A DNA stretch of 11,962 nucleotides, from assembly GCA_031288215.1 (NCBI GenBank), contig JAITRV010000124.1, forward strand, positions 1 through 11,962. The letters run 5' to 3'. The stretch comes from Spirochaetaceae bacterium. GTDB lineage: Bacteria; Spirochaetota; Spirochaetia; Treponematales; Breznakiellaceae. Position 1 is the stretch's first letter, and each line of letters begins with the position of its first letter. Under the pieces are notes generated by a model. The model was given only the letters and a program-made list of their open reading frames with translations, ran no database searches and had not been told where the DNA came from. Below are positions 5,875 through 11,962 of this stretch, one piece after another. Made by a program: the position numbers and the translations under genes.

Positions 5875-8187
5875 CTATGGTTGGGTCCCGGCGCTGCCCG
5901 TAAGGGAACTCCCTTCGGGGGCATAGCAGATCTCCTCCCCCTCCTTGCCCAAGGGTATCTTCAACTGCCAGGAGGGAACGAAAGCGGCCCCTTCCTTCAC
6001 GGCGGCGGTAACCAGGAGGCGGAGGCGGTAGCGGAAGGCCAGGACCGAAAGCCCCCGGGCCCGGATCGCCGCTGAACCGTAGACCCGGTACCCGGCATCG
6101 GGGGTATAGGTGAAGGAGCAGGGCCCGGCGTCAATGCCGAAATACCAGGAGCCCCCCCCGTCGCCGGCGGGGGAAGGGGCGGCCTGAATAAGGCCCAGGG
6201 CCCGGGGGATGAGCCCCCCGTCGCCGTCCGCCGGGGACAGGAATTCCCGTTCCAGGGAGGAACCGAAGGCGACGAGGGCCGCATCCCCCTCCCAGCCCGC
6301 CATAACCGCCCCGGCCTCCCGGCACCACCGCAGGATCTCCTCCCGAAAGGACGCCGCCTCCAGGGCCATTCCCCGGGGGTCCCCCCGGCGCTCCCGGTCC
6401 ATCATTGCGCCGCTTCTCACCGCCGCAATGACCGCATAGTCCGTCAGGGGCTCCGGGGACGGGAGCGCCCCGGAACGGAACAGGACCTTGAGGGAGGACG
6501 GGGGGAGGACGGCGCCGTAGGCCCGGCGGATCCGGCCCCTGGTTCGGAGGCGGATCAGGGCCATAAAAAGGGAGGAGGCCAGGGCCCCCCCCAGGGCCGC
6601 CGAAGAGGGGATCAGGGGATCTATCCAGCAGGAACTGAGGACAAAAGCCCAGGAAAAGCCTCCCCAGGAGAGGGCGGTCAGAAAAAAGCCCGCCCCCAGG
6701 GAGAGGAGGGGCCCCATCGGAACGAGGACGAGGCAGACCACCAGGGCTATCCCCAGGGACCAGAGCAGGGCCAGCCACATCGAACCGGGACGGATGACCG
6801 TGCCGGTGAGGAGGCTGGAGGCCAGCATCCCTGATGCCACTATATCCGGAACCCCCGGGGTGGAATCCCCTCCGGGTCCCAGGATGCACAGGGAGGAGGC
6901 CAGGGAAAGGCGGAGGAGTTCCTTTATTTCCATAAAATTACGGTACCGATCCCGGATCCCCACAAAGGTCCGGATCACCTCATCCCGCAGGGCCTCCAGT
7001 TCCCGGACCTCTTCCGGTTCCAAGCCCCCGGCGCCGATACGTTCCTCATAGGCCGAAACCAGCCGCATCTCCCAGGGACCGTAGCAGAGATCCTCCAGGG
7101 CGGCAAAATAGGCCGCCCTCCCTTCCCGCCAGCGGCTCCTCCCCTCCTCATCGGGAGAGCGGAGGAGTTCTTCCCGCAGGGAAAGGGCATACTCGTAGAG
7201 GATCGGGGGATAGGCCTCCGGGTTAAGCTCGCCGTAGACCCCTAAGGGGGACGCGGCGGCCAGGGCCTGGTAGAGTTCCCGGTCCGCCGCCTCGTACCGG
7301 GCGAAGGCCCCCAGGGGCAGCCGCCGGAAATCCTGGTCCTTGCCGGGGCCTTCCACGAGGACGGCCCCCTCCGAATCCAGGGGGATGATCCGGGCCTCCC
7401 CCCCGCGCGCGACCAGCCGGAGTATCGGGCCGCCGGGGGCTTCCTCAAGGGCCGCTTTTTCGTAGCGCCCCTTGAGGAGGGTATACACCGAATGCTCCCA
7501 CCCGCTCCCGGCCCCCGCTTGGCTGACCAGCGGCCGGATCCGCCGCAGGACCCCGTCGCCGTCGGCCCGGAGGCCGGCCGCCCCTCCCCGATCCGGGACA
7601 GCCCCGGCGATCCGGTCCCGGCCGAAGGCGGCGGAGGCCCCCTCAAAGGCCCGGCTCTCATCGTCCCGGAACAGGGCGGCCAGCAGCCGTTCCTTTCCCC
7701 CTTCGGTGAGGCGGATCAATTCCCCCACATACCCCTCGGCGGCCGCCGGGTGGATGGAGCCCAGGCGAATGGCCTCGAAGAGGTTCCGGATATTTCCCTC
7801 CAGAAGGCCGAATTCTTCCTCAAAGCGGTCCGTCAGTTCCGCCTCATCCTTGCCCAGCCCGGAGGCACCCAGGAGGGGGATGCGCAAAACCAGGCCGGAG
7901 GCGTCAAATTCGGTGAGGATCATCAAGACCGACGCGGCGGTCTCAGCCTCTATGAAATTGCGGGCAAAAAACTCCCCCCGTCCTCTCCGGTCATTCCCCC
8001 CGGTCTCTATCAGGGTGATCTCATCGGAAATCGCCGGAGAAGGACGGTGTTTTACCAGGAAATCGTAATAGGGCCCGAGCCGGGGCCCTTCCAGAAGGGA
8101 GGCCATTCCCAAGGCGCTTACCATGGCCGCGGCAAAAGAGGCCGTTATCCGTAGAACTTTTAGATTTTTAAAAAAATGAATTGCCAT
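5875..8187 (-). CDS. CHASE2-domain membrane protein with degenerate class III cyclase-like domain
   Basis: This 770-residue membrane protein appears to sense something outside the cytoplasm. One N-terminal membrane segment (about 11-32) is followed by a large external region of CHASE2 type (about 38-450), with the typical ADGDGVLRRIRPL (208-220) and PDIVASGMLASSLLTGTVIRP (447-467) segments. Three or four membrane helices follow (about 470-545). The cytoplasmic end (about 560-770) resembles a class III nucleotidyl cyclase: GWEGDAALVAFG (631-642) matches the second metal-Asp motif. The first metal-Asp position reads DYAVIAAVRSG, without the expected Asp, and the transition-state Asn/Arg motif near 700-715 is not recognisable. 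Cyclase activity is therefore unlikely; a binding or pseudoenzyme role is inferred. The ATG at 8187 has no strong ribosome-binding site. The gene is divergent from the lipoprotein gene and ends 57 bases before the tct promoter. Confidence 0.75.
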   Translation of the reverse strand: MAIHFFKNLKVLRITASFAAAMVSALGMASLLEGPRLGPYYDFLVKHRPSPAISDEITLIETGGNDRRGRGEFFARNFIEAETAASVLMILTEFDASGLVLRIPLLGASGLGKDEAELTDRFEEEFGLLEGNIRNLFEAIRLGSIHPAAAEGYVGELIRLTEGGKERLLAALFRDDESRAFEGASAAFGRDRIAGAVPDRGGAAGLRADGDGVLRRIRPLVSQAGAGSGWEHSVYTLLKGRYEKAALEEAPGGPILRLVARGGEARIIPLDSEGAVLVEGPGKDQDFRRLPLGAFARYEAADRELYQALAAASPLGVYGELNPEAYPPILYEYALSLREELLRSPDEEGRSRWREGRAAYFAALEDLCYGPWEMRLVSAYEERIGAGGLEPEEVRELEALRDEVIRTFVGIRDRYRNFMEIKELLRLSLASSLCILGPGGDSTPGVPDIVASGMLASSLLTGTVIRPGSMWLALLWSLGIALVVCLVLVPMGPLLSLGAGFFLTALSWGGFSWAFVLSSCWIDPLIPSSAALGGALASSLFMALIRLRTRGRIRRAYGAVLPPSSLKVLFRSGALPSPEPLTDYAVIAAVRSGAMMDRERRGDPRGMALEAASFREEILRWCREAGAVMAGWEGDAALVAFGSSLEREFLSPADGDGGLIPRALGLIQAAPSPAGDGGGSWYFGIDAGPCSFTYTPDAGYRVYGSAAIRARGLSVLAFRYRLRLLVTAAVKEGAAFVPSWQLKIPLGKEGEEICYAPEGSSLTGSAGTQP

Positions 8188-8188
8188 G

Positions 8189-8251
8189 ATACCATACCGG
8201 TTTGAATATTACCACAATTATAGATTAATATATAAGTGAGAAATATGGTAT
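8189..8251. promoter_or_regulatory. Divergent promoter region with inverted repeat
   Basis: The AT-rich gap between the divergent CHASE2 and lipoprotein genes contains ATACCATA (8189-8196) and TATGGTAT (8244-8251), perfect 8-base inverted copies centred near 8220. An exact TATAAT reads left at 8222-8217 and could serve the CHASE2 gene, though its -35 is poor. Toward the right, TTGAAT (8202-8207), 18 bases and TAATAT (8226-8231) form a weak promoter for the lipoprotein. The symmetry suggests joint control, which is inference. Confidence 0.4.
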
Positions 8252-8330
8252 ACAATGAACCGAAGACCGGTCAAAGAAATGATATGGATATGAAATGGAC
8301 GGGACGGCCTCGCGGCCCCCGGCTTGTTTC

Positions 8331-8336
8331 AGGAGG
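8331..8336 (+). promoter_or_regulatory. Ribosome-binding site of the lipoprotein gene
   Basis: AGGAGG ends 4 bases before the ATG at 8341. It selects that start over upstream in-frame starts from 8236, which would place a charged segment ahead of the signal peptide. Confidence 0.75.
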
Positions 8337-8340
8337 GATC

Positions 8341-8925
8341 ATGGAGAAGAAAGCGGTGATGCTCGTAGGGAGTATCTTGATCATAGTTTTTATCGCGGGG
8401 GGCTGCGCGGAACTGCCCCAAGAAGAGATGGATGAGGCCGTCGCGGCGGTAACCCAGGCGGAGAACGATCCCAATGCGGTTCTCTATGGGGAGCTGGCCC
8501 TGTCCCGGGCAACGACGGCCCTCAGCCGGATGCGGGAAGAAGCCAGCGCCAAGCGGTACCAATCGGCCAAGAACCTGGCCCAGGATGCGATAAAAGCCGC
8601 GGCCCAGGCCCGGGCCGACGGCAGGACCGGGGCTGCCCGGGCGCAGGATGAGGCCCGTCAGGCCCTCTCGGAGGTGCAAGATCTTATGGCGGAAACGGAA
8701 AGAAACCTGGAAACCGCCAAGAACCTGGGAAATTTAGACGCCAACTTTGACGCCCTGGGGGAACTCCTGGCAAATGCCCAGGGAACCGTCGCCGATGCGG
8801 AAACCGACTTTTCCGAAGGGAACTATCGGGAGTCTCAGGAAAAATGCCGGGCCGCCCGGTTCACCCTGAACGGGATAAACGGAGACCTTTCCAAGGCGGT
8901 GCAGAAGACCTCCCGGAAGAAGTAA
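8341..8925 (+). CDS. Small lipoprotein, DUF4398-like, helical
   Basis: This is a 194-residue predicted lipoprotein. It has a short basic start (MEKK), a hydrophobic stretch (residues 5-20) and the relaxed spirochaete-style lipobox AGGC with Cys22 as the lipid site. The mature part is rich in Ala, Glu, Gln and Arg and almost free of Pro and aromatic residues, so it should be a long helical or coiled-coil bundle. Repeating blocks such as ALSRATTALSRMREEA (51-66) and AKNLAQDAIKAAAQARA (76-92) look like the helical repeats of DUF4398 envelope lipoproteins. Its function is unknown; anchoring or spacing in the cell envelope is a guess. It is the only plus-strand gene, divergent from the CHASE2 gene and convergent with hydA. 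The signal is clear; the DUF4398 assignment is from pattern memory. Confidence 0.82.
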   Translation: MEKKAVMLVGSILIIVFIAGGCAELPQEEMDEAVAAVTQAENDPNAVLYGELALSRATTALSRMREEASAKRYQSAKNLAQDAIKAAAQARADGRTGAARAQDEARQALSEVQDLMAETERNLETAKNLGNLDANFDALGELLANAQGTVADAETDFSEGNYRESQEKCRAARFTLNGINGDLSKAVQKTSRKK

Positions 8926-8940
8926 CAGGGGGAGGGAGTA

Positions 8941-8969
8941 AAGAAGGATTTCGTACCGAAATCCTTCTT
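8941..8969 (+). terminator. Strong hairpin after the lipoprotein gene
   Basis: AAGAAGGATTTCG-TAC-CGAAATCCTTCTT is a perfect 13-bp stem with a 3-base loop, 15 bases after the lipoprotein stop. No T-run follows, so it may act as an mRNA 3' stabiliser or an imperfect terminator. Confidence 0.55.
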
Positions 8970-8988
8970 GAGCTTCTATAAAATACCA

Positions 8989-9059
8989 GGGCGCCGCGAT
9001 TTAAGCGGCTGAACGCTTCCGGGGGCGCCCCAAACGGGGAGGCCCCGCGGCCCTCCCGT
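8989..9059. repeat. Nested GC-rich inverted repeats in the convergent gap
   Basis: GGGCGCC (8989-8995) pairs with GGCGCCC (9024-9030) and encloses AAGCG-GCTGAA-CGCTT (9003-9018). Next to it, ACGGG...CCCGT (9034-9059) forms an imperfect G/C palindrome similar to the one at 9089-9112. No gene is visible in 8926-9129. Confidence 0.5.
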
Positions 9060-9088
9060 CCTCACCGGTGCCGATCTTCATACAAAGA

Positions 9089-9112
9089 GGGGGAGGCCCC
9101 ACGGCCTCCCCC
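9089..9112 (-). terminator. Probable terminator of the hydrogenase operon
   Basis: GGGGGAGGCC-CCAC-GGCCTCCCCC is a perfect 10-bp stem with a 4-base loop, starting 17 bases after the hydA stop. On the minus strand it is followed by TCTTTGT, a short U-rich tail. This fits a Rho-independent terminator for hydA; the weak tail lowers confidence. Confidence 0.6.
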
Positions 9113-9129
9113 GATTACCCTTCAGCATC

Positions 9130-10878
9130 CTACTTTATATAGGTCGGACGGGCTTCGTAGTCAGTGTGGAGCAGTTCATGGGACTTATGGCCCGTGGGCT
9201 CTCCGAGGAATTCTTCGTAGACCTGGGTGATGAAGGGGTTGTGATGGGAACAGCGGTAGGTCGACTGCTGGTCATCCTTGTAGAGGCCCTCGCTCCGCTG
9301 TTTGCGGACCGCGTCGGTGCTGCCGTAGGGCTGGCCGCCGCCGGAGATACATCCGCCCCGGCAGGCCATGACCTCCACAAAGTGATAGGGGGTCTCCTTT
9401 CCCGCTTCCCGGGCGGCCCGGATCCGGTCCAGCACCGCGGCAATGTTCCCCATCTGGTGGGCGACGGCGATGCGGATCTTGATACCGTTCTGAAAATCCA
9501 CTTCCGCTTCCTTGACCCCGTCAAGGCCCCGGACGGGGAGGAAGTTCACATCCCCCAGATCCTTCTTGGTGACGAGATAGAAGGCGCTTCGGACCGCGGC
9601 TTCCATGACCCCTCCGGTAACGCCGAAGATGGTGCCCGCCCCGGTATAGGGACCCAGGGGGCTGTCCGCATCTTCATCGGGGAGTTTGAGGATCTCGATC
9701 CCCGCCTGTTTGATCATCCGGGCCAGTTCCCGGGTGGTGATGGCAATGTCCACATCATCCCCGTGGCCGGCGCTCTTCATGTCCTTGTTCCGCCGGGTTT
9801 CCCATTTTTTGGCGGTACAGGGCATCACCGACACGGAGTAGATCTTCTCCGGGTCGATGCCGGCTTTTCCCGCCCAGTAGGCCTTGATCATGGCCCCCAT
9901 CATCTGCTGGGGAGACTTGGCGGTGGAGAAGTTCGGGATCATATCGGAATAATATTTTTCCATATAATCGACCCAGGCGGGACAACAGCTCGTGATCAGG
10001 GGAATGTCCCCGCCTTTGGTGAGGCGGTTCACCAGTTCCGTCCCCTCCTCCATGATGGTGAGGTCCGCGGAGAAGTTGGTATCGAAGACGGTCTTGAATC
10101 CCAGCCGGCGCAGGGCCGCGTAGATCTTCCTGGTGAAGACCGTTCCCGGTTCCAGGCCGAATTCTTCCGCCAGGGCGACCCGGACCGCCGGGGCGATCTG
10201 GACCACCGGGTGAATATCGGGGTTCTGGAGGGCGGCCCATACCTTAACGGTATCGTCCCGCTCGTAGATGGCCCCCACCGGGCAATGGGCCGCGCACTGG
10301 CCGCACTTGATACAGGGGCTTTCCCCCAGGGGGGTGTCCGCCGCGGAGGCGATCCGGCCCTTGATACCCCGGCCCAGGAATTCCAGGGCCCAGACGTTCT
10401 GCATTTCCTGACAGACCTTCACGCAACGGCCGCAACGGATACACTTTTCCGGGTTCAGCACGATGGCCGGGTTGGAGTCGTCGATGGGAAGCTGGTTGAG
10501 GACCTTCCGGAAAGGTACTTCCCGGATGCCGAATTCCGCCGCCAGGGTCTGAAGCTCGCAGTTCCCGTTCCGGGGACACTGGAGGCAGTCGCTGGGGTGG
10601 TTGGAGAGGATCAGTTCCAGCACGGTGCGCCGCACCGCGATGATCTCCGGATCATGGGTGATGACGCTCATGTTTTCCGCCACCGGGGTGGTACAGGCCC
10701 TGACCATTTTGGGGGAACCCTCCATGCGGACGATGCAGATCCCGCAGGAAGCCCACGGGGGAAGGTCCGGGTTATAGCAGAGGGTGGGGATCTTAATGTT
10801 GACTTTTTGAGCCGCGTTCAAGATGGAGGTGCCGTTCTCAACTTGAAGGGGTATGCCGTTAATTTTAAGGTTTACCAT
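9130..10878 (-). CDS. hydA: [FeFe] hydrogenase catalytic subunit HydA (HndD type)
   Basis: This is the catalytic subunit of a soluble [FeFe] hydrogenase, interconverting protons and H2; 582 residues, close to the HndD size. Domains in order: plant-type 2Fe-2S (C34, C45, C48, C62); His-ligated 4Fe-4S (H94, C98, C101, C107); two ferredoxin clusters (C146/149/152/156 and C189/192/195/199); H-cluster domain with TSCCPAW (296-302), MPCTAKKWE (352-360) and EVMACRGGCISGGGQP (502-517). The H-cluster ligands are C299, C354, C506 and C510, with C298 as the expected proton-relay cysteine. The C-terminus (530-582) is the small-subunit-like tail with LHTDY. The chosen ATG at 10878 has AAGGAG (10885-10890) overlapping the hydB stop. 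An in-frame extension to 11058 only overlaps hydB. With hydB alongside, it is probably a multimeric NAD(P)H/ferredoxin-linked, possibly bifurcating, enzyme; the bifurcation is inferred. Confidence 0.97.
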   Translation of the reverse strand: MVNLKINGIPLQVENGTSILNAAQKVNIKIPTLCYNPDLPPWASCGICIVRMEGSPKMVRACTTPVAENMSVITHDPEIIAVRRTVLELILSNHPSDCLQCPRNGNCELQTLAAEFGIREVPFRKVLNQLPIDDSNPAIVLNPEKCIRCGRCVKVCQEMQNVWALEFLGRGIKGRIASAADTPLGESPCIKCGQCAAHCPVGAIYERDDTVKVWAALQNPDIHPVVQIAPAVRVALAEEFGLEPGTVFTRKIYAALRRLGFKTVFDTNFSADLTIMEEGTELVNRLTKGGDIPLITSCCPAWVDYMEKYYSDMIPNFSTAKSPQQMMGAMIKAYWAGKAGIDPEKIYSVSVMPCTAKKWETRRNKDMKSAGHGDDVDIAITTRELARMIKQAGIEILKLPDEDADSPLGPYTGAGTIFGVTGGVMEAAVRSAFYLVTKKDLGDVNFLPVRGLDGVKEAEVDFQNGIKIRIAVAHQMGNIAAVLDRIRAAREAGKETPYHFVEVMACRGGCISGGGQPYGSTDAVRKQRSEGLYKDDQQSTYRCSHHNPFITQVYEEFLGEPTGHKSHELLHTDYEARPTYIK

Positions 10879-10884
10879 GGTTTT

Positions 10885-10890
10885 CTCCTT
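10885..10890 (-). promoter_or_regulatory. Ribosome-binding site of hydA, overlapping the hydB stop
   Basis: AAGGAG lies 6 bases before the hydA ATG and overlaps the TAA of hydB (10889-10891). This arrangement favours translational coupling and equal amounts of the two subunits. Confidence 0.8.
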
Positions 10891-11962
10891 AGCTCCTGAC
10901 GATCGCGTCAAATTTACAATTCTTGAAGCACTCGCCGCATTTGAGACACTTGGACTGATCGATTGTATAGGGCTTTTTCTTCTCCCCGGTAATACATTCC
11001 GCCGGGCAGTTCTTGGCGCATTTGCCGCAGCCTTTACACTTCTCGGGATCAATCTCATAGCGCAGCAGGTTTTTACACTTACCCGCCCGGCACTTCCGGT
11101 CGTGGATATGTTCGAGGTACTCCTCCCGGAAATTCTTCACCGTGGACAGGGTGGGATTCGCCGCGGTTCCTCCGAGCATACAGAGGCTGGCCTTGGTCAT
11201 GGCCTTGCCGATAGCCTCCAGTTTTTCCAGATCGCTCTCGTCCCCGTTCCCCTTGGTGATCTTTTCCAGGATATTGAGGATCTGGGTGGTCCCGATCCGG
11301 CAGGGGGAACACTTCCCGCAGGACTCGTCCACGCAGAAGTCCATGTAGAACCGGGCCACGTCTACCACGCAGTCGTCTTCGTCCATGACGATCATCCCCC
11401 CGGAACCCATCATGGAACCCATGGCGGCCAGGCTCTCATAGTCGATGGGGGTGTCCAGGACTTTTTCGGTGAGGATGCCCCCGGAAGGACCGCCGGTCTG
11501 TACGCCTTTGAATTTCTTGCCGTTTTTGATGCCGCCGCCGATCTCGAAGATGATCTCCCGCAGGGTAGTGCCCATGGGCACTTCCACCAGGCCGGAGTTC
11601 TTGATCTTGCCGGTCAGGGCGAAGACCTTGGTCCCCTTGGACTTTTCCGTCCCAATTTTGGCAAGCCAGGCGCCGCCCCGGGCGGTGATCACCGGCACAT
11701 TGGCCAGGGTTTCCACGTTGTTGATGATCGTGGGCCGCTGCCAGAGCCCCTTGTTCGCCGGGAAGGGGGGTTTGGGGACCGGCATACCCCGGTTCCCCTC
11801 GACGGATTTGATCAGGGCCGTTTCCTCGCCGCAGACAAAGGCGCCGGCCCCCAGCCGGATTTCGATGTCAAAGTCAAAACCCGAACCCAGGATGTTCTTG
11901 CCGATAAGGCCGTAGTCCCGGGCCTGGTCCAGGGCTCTGCGGAGCCGCTCAATGGCCAGGGG
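10889..11962 (-). CDS. hydB: NuoF-like hydrogenase subunit HydB, 5' end missing
   Basis: This is the flavin subunit of the [FeFe] hydrogenase complex, which binds FMN and NAD(H) or NADP(H) and passes electrons to HydA. Only the last 357 residues are present; full HydB/HndC proteins have about 600, so some 240 N-terminal residues lie past the right edge. The fragment opens inside the NuoF domain with RLGAGAFVCGEETALIKS and PVPKPPFPA, the nucleotide/FMN-binding motifs. CGKCSPCR with a later Cys (215, 218, 221 and 261 of the fragment) supplies the NuoF 4Fe-4S cluster. The C-terminus has two ferredoxin clusters: CKGCGKCAKNCP (309-320) and CLKCGECFKNCK (339-350). This C-terminal ferredoxin extension separates HydB/HndC from complex I NuoF. 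The TAA stop is 10 bases before hydA. A HydC/HndA-like thioredoxin-fold subunit is expected upstream, outside the window. Confidence 0.95.
   Translation of the reverse strand, partial: PLAIERLRRALDQARDYGLIGKNILGSGFDFDIEIRLGAGAFVCGEETALIKSVEGNRGMPVPKPPFPANKGLWQRPTIINNVETLANVPVITARGGAWLAKIGTEKSKGTKVFALTGKIKNSGLVEVPMGTTLREIIFEIGGGIKNGKKFKGVQTGGPSGGILTEKVLDTPIDYESLAAMGSMMGSGGMIVMDEDDCVVDVARFYMDFCVDESCGKCSPCRIGTTQILNILEKITKGNGDESDLEKLEAIGKAMTKASLCMLGGTAANPTLSTVKNFREEYLEHIHDRKCRAGKCKNLLRYEIDPEKCKGCGKCAKNCPAECITGEKKKPYTIDQSKCLKCGECFKNCKFDAIVRS

Noticed and set aside
7492..8154. Plus-strand 220-codon frame opposite the CHASE2 gene
   Set aside because: It is a low-complexity Pro/Gly/Arg-rich product caused by the G/C bias of the opposite gene.
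9166..10899. Plus-strand 577-codon open frame opposite hydA
   Set aside because: It is a mirror of hydA codon bias, His/Gly/Asp-rich with no domain and no ribosome-binding site; hydA is certain on the other strand.
10879..11058. N-terminal extension of hydA
   Set aside because: The extra 60 codons overlap hydB out of frame and look non-native; a good ribosome-binding site precedes the ATG at 10878, where the 2Fe-2S domain begins.

Overview
The window most likely comes from a GC-rich, strictly anaerobic bacterium. A spirochaete resembling the Treponema species of insect guts fits best. This is inference from four things: the relaxed lipoprotein signal (AGGC) on a small coiled-coil lipoprotein, an HndD/HydA-type [FeFe] hydrogenase beside a NuoF-like subunit, a CHASE2 membrane protein, and a strong G/C third-position bias. 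No rRNA or marker gene is present to confirm it.

Layout: every gene but one is on the minus strand. From right to left, bases 11962-9130 hold the end of hydB and all of hydA, the core of a soluble NAD(P)H/ferredoxin-linked [FeFe] hydrogenase; translation of the two is probably coupled. Bases 8926-9129 form a convergent intergenic region with several strong hairpins. A small DUF4398-like lipoprotein lies on the plus strand (8341-8925). Divergent from it, across a 153-base AT-rich gap, is a 770-residue CHASE2 membrane protein (5875-8187) whose C-terminal cyclase-like domain looks catalytically degenerate. Bases 5455-5874 are a dense regulatory region: a near-consensus sigma70 promoter facing left, one palindrome over its -10 and another upstream, then a leader of about 330 nt rich in hairpins and repeats. 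Below it are tctC, tctB and tctA (a tripartite tricarboxylate transporter) and an aconitase-family hydratase of the YbhJ type that runs off the left edge.

How the genes work together: tctC-tctB-tctA-hydratase reads as an uptake-and-use unit for a citrate-like acid. A periplasmic lipoprotein captures the acid, TctAB imports it, and a [4Fe-4S] hydratase may dehydrate or isomerise it. As written, tctC has one in-frame TAG at codon 195 with homologous sequence continuing in the same frame, so the binding protein is broken, recently mutated, or affected by a base error. The hydrogenase pair is an independent unit: HydB would exchange electrons with NAD(P)(H), and HydA carries the H-cluster and a chain of Fe-S clusters.

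The best leads for a second look are the interrupted tctC, the elaborate tct promoter and leader, the pairing of TctABC with a hydratase of unknown substrate, and the degenerate cyclase. I see no mobile element, CRISPR array, tRNA or rRNA.
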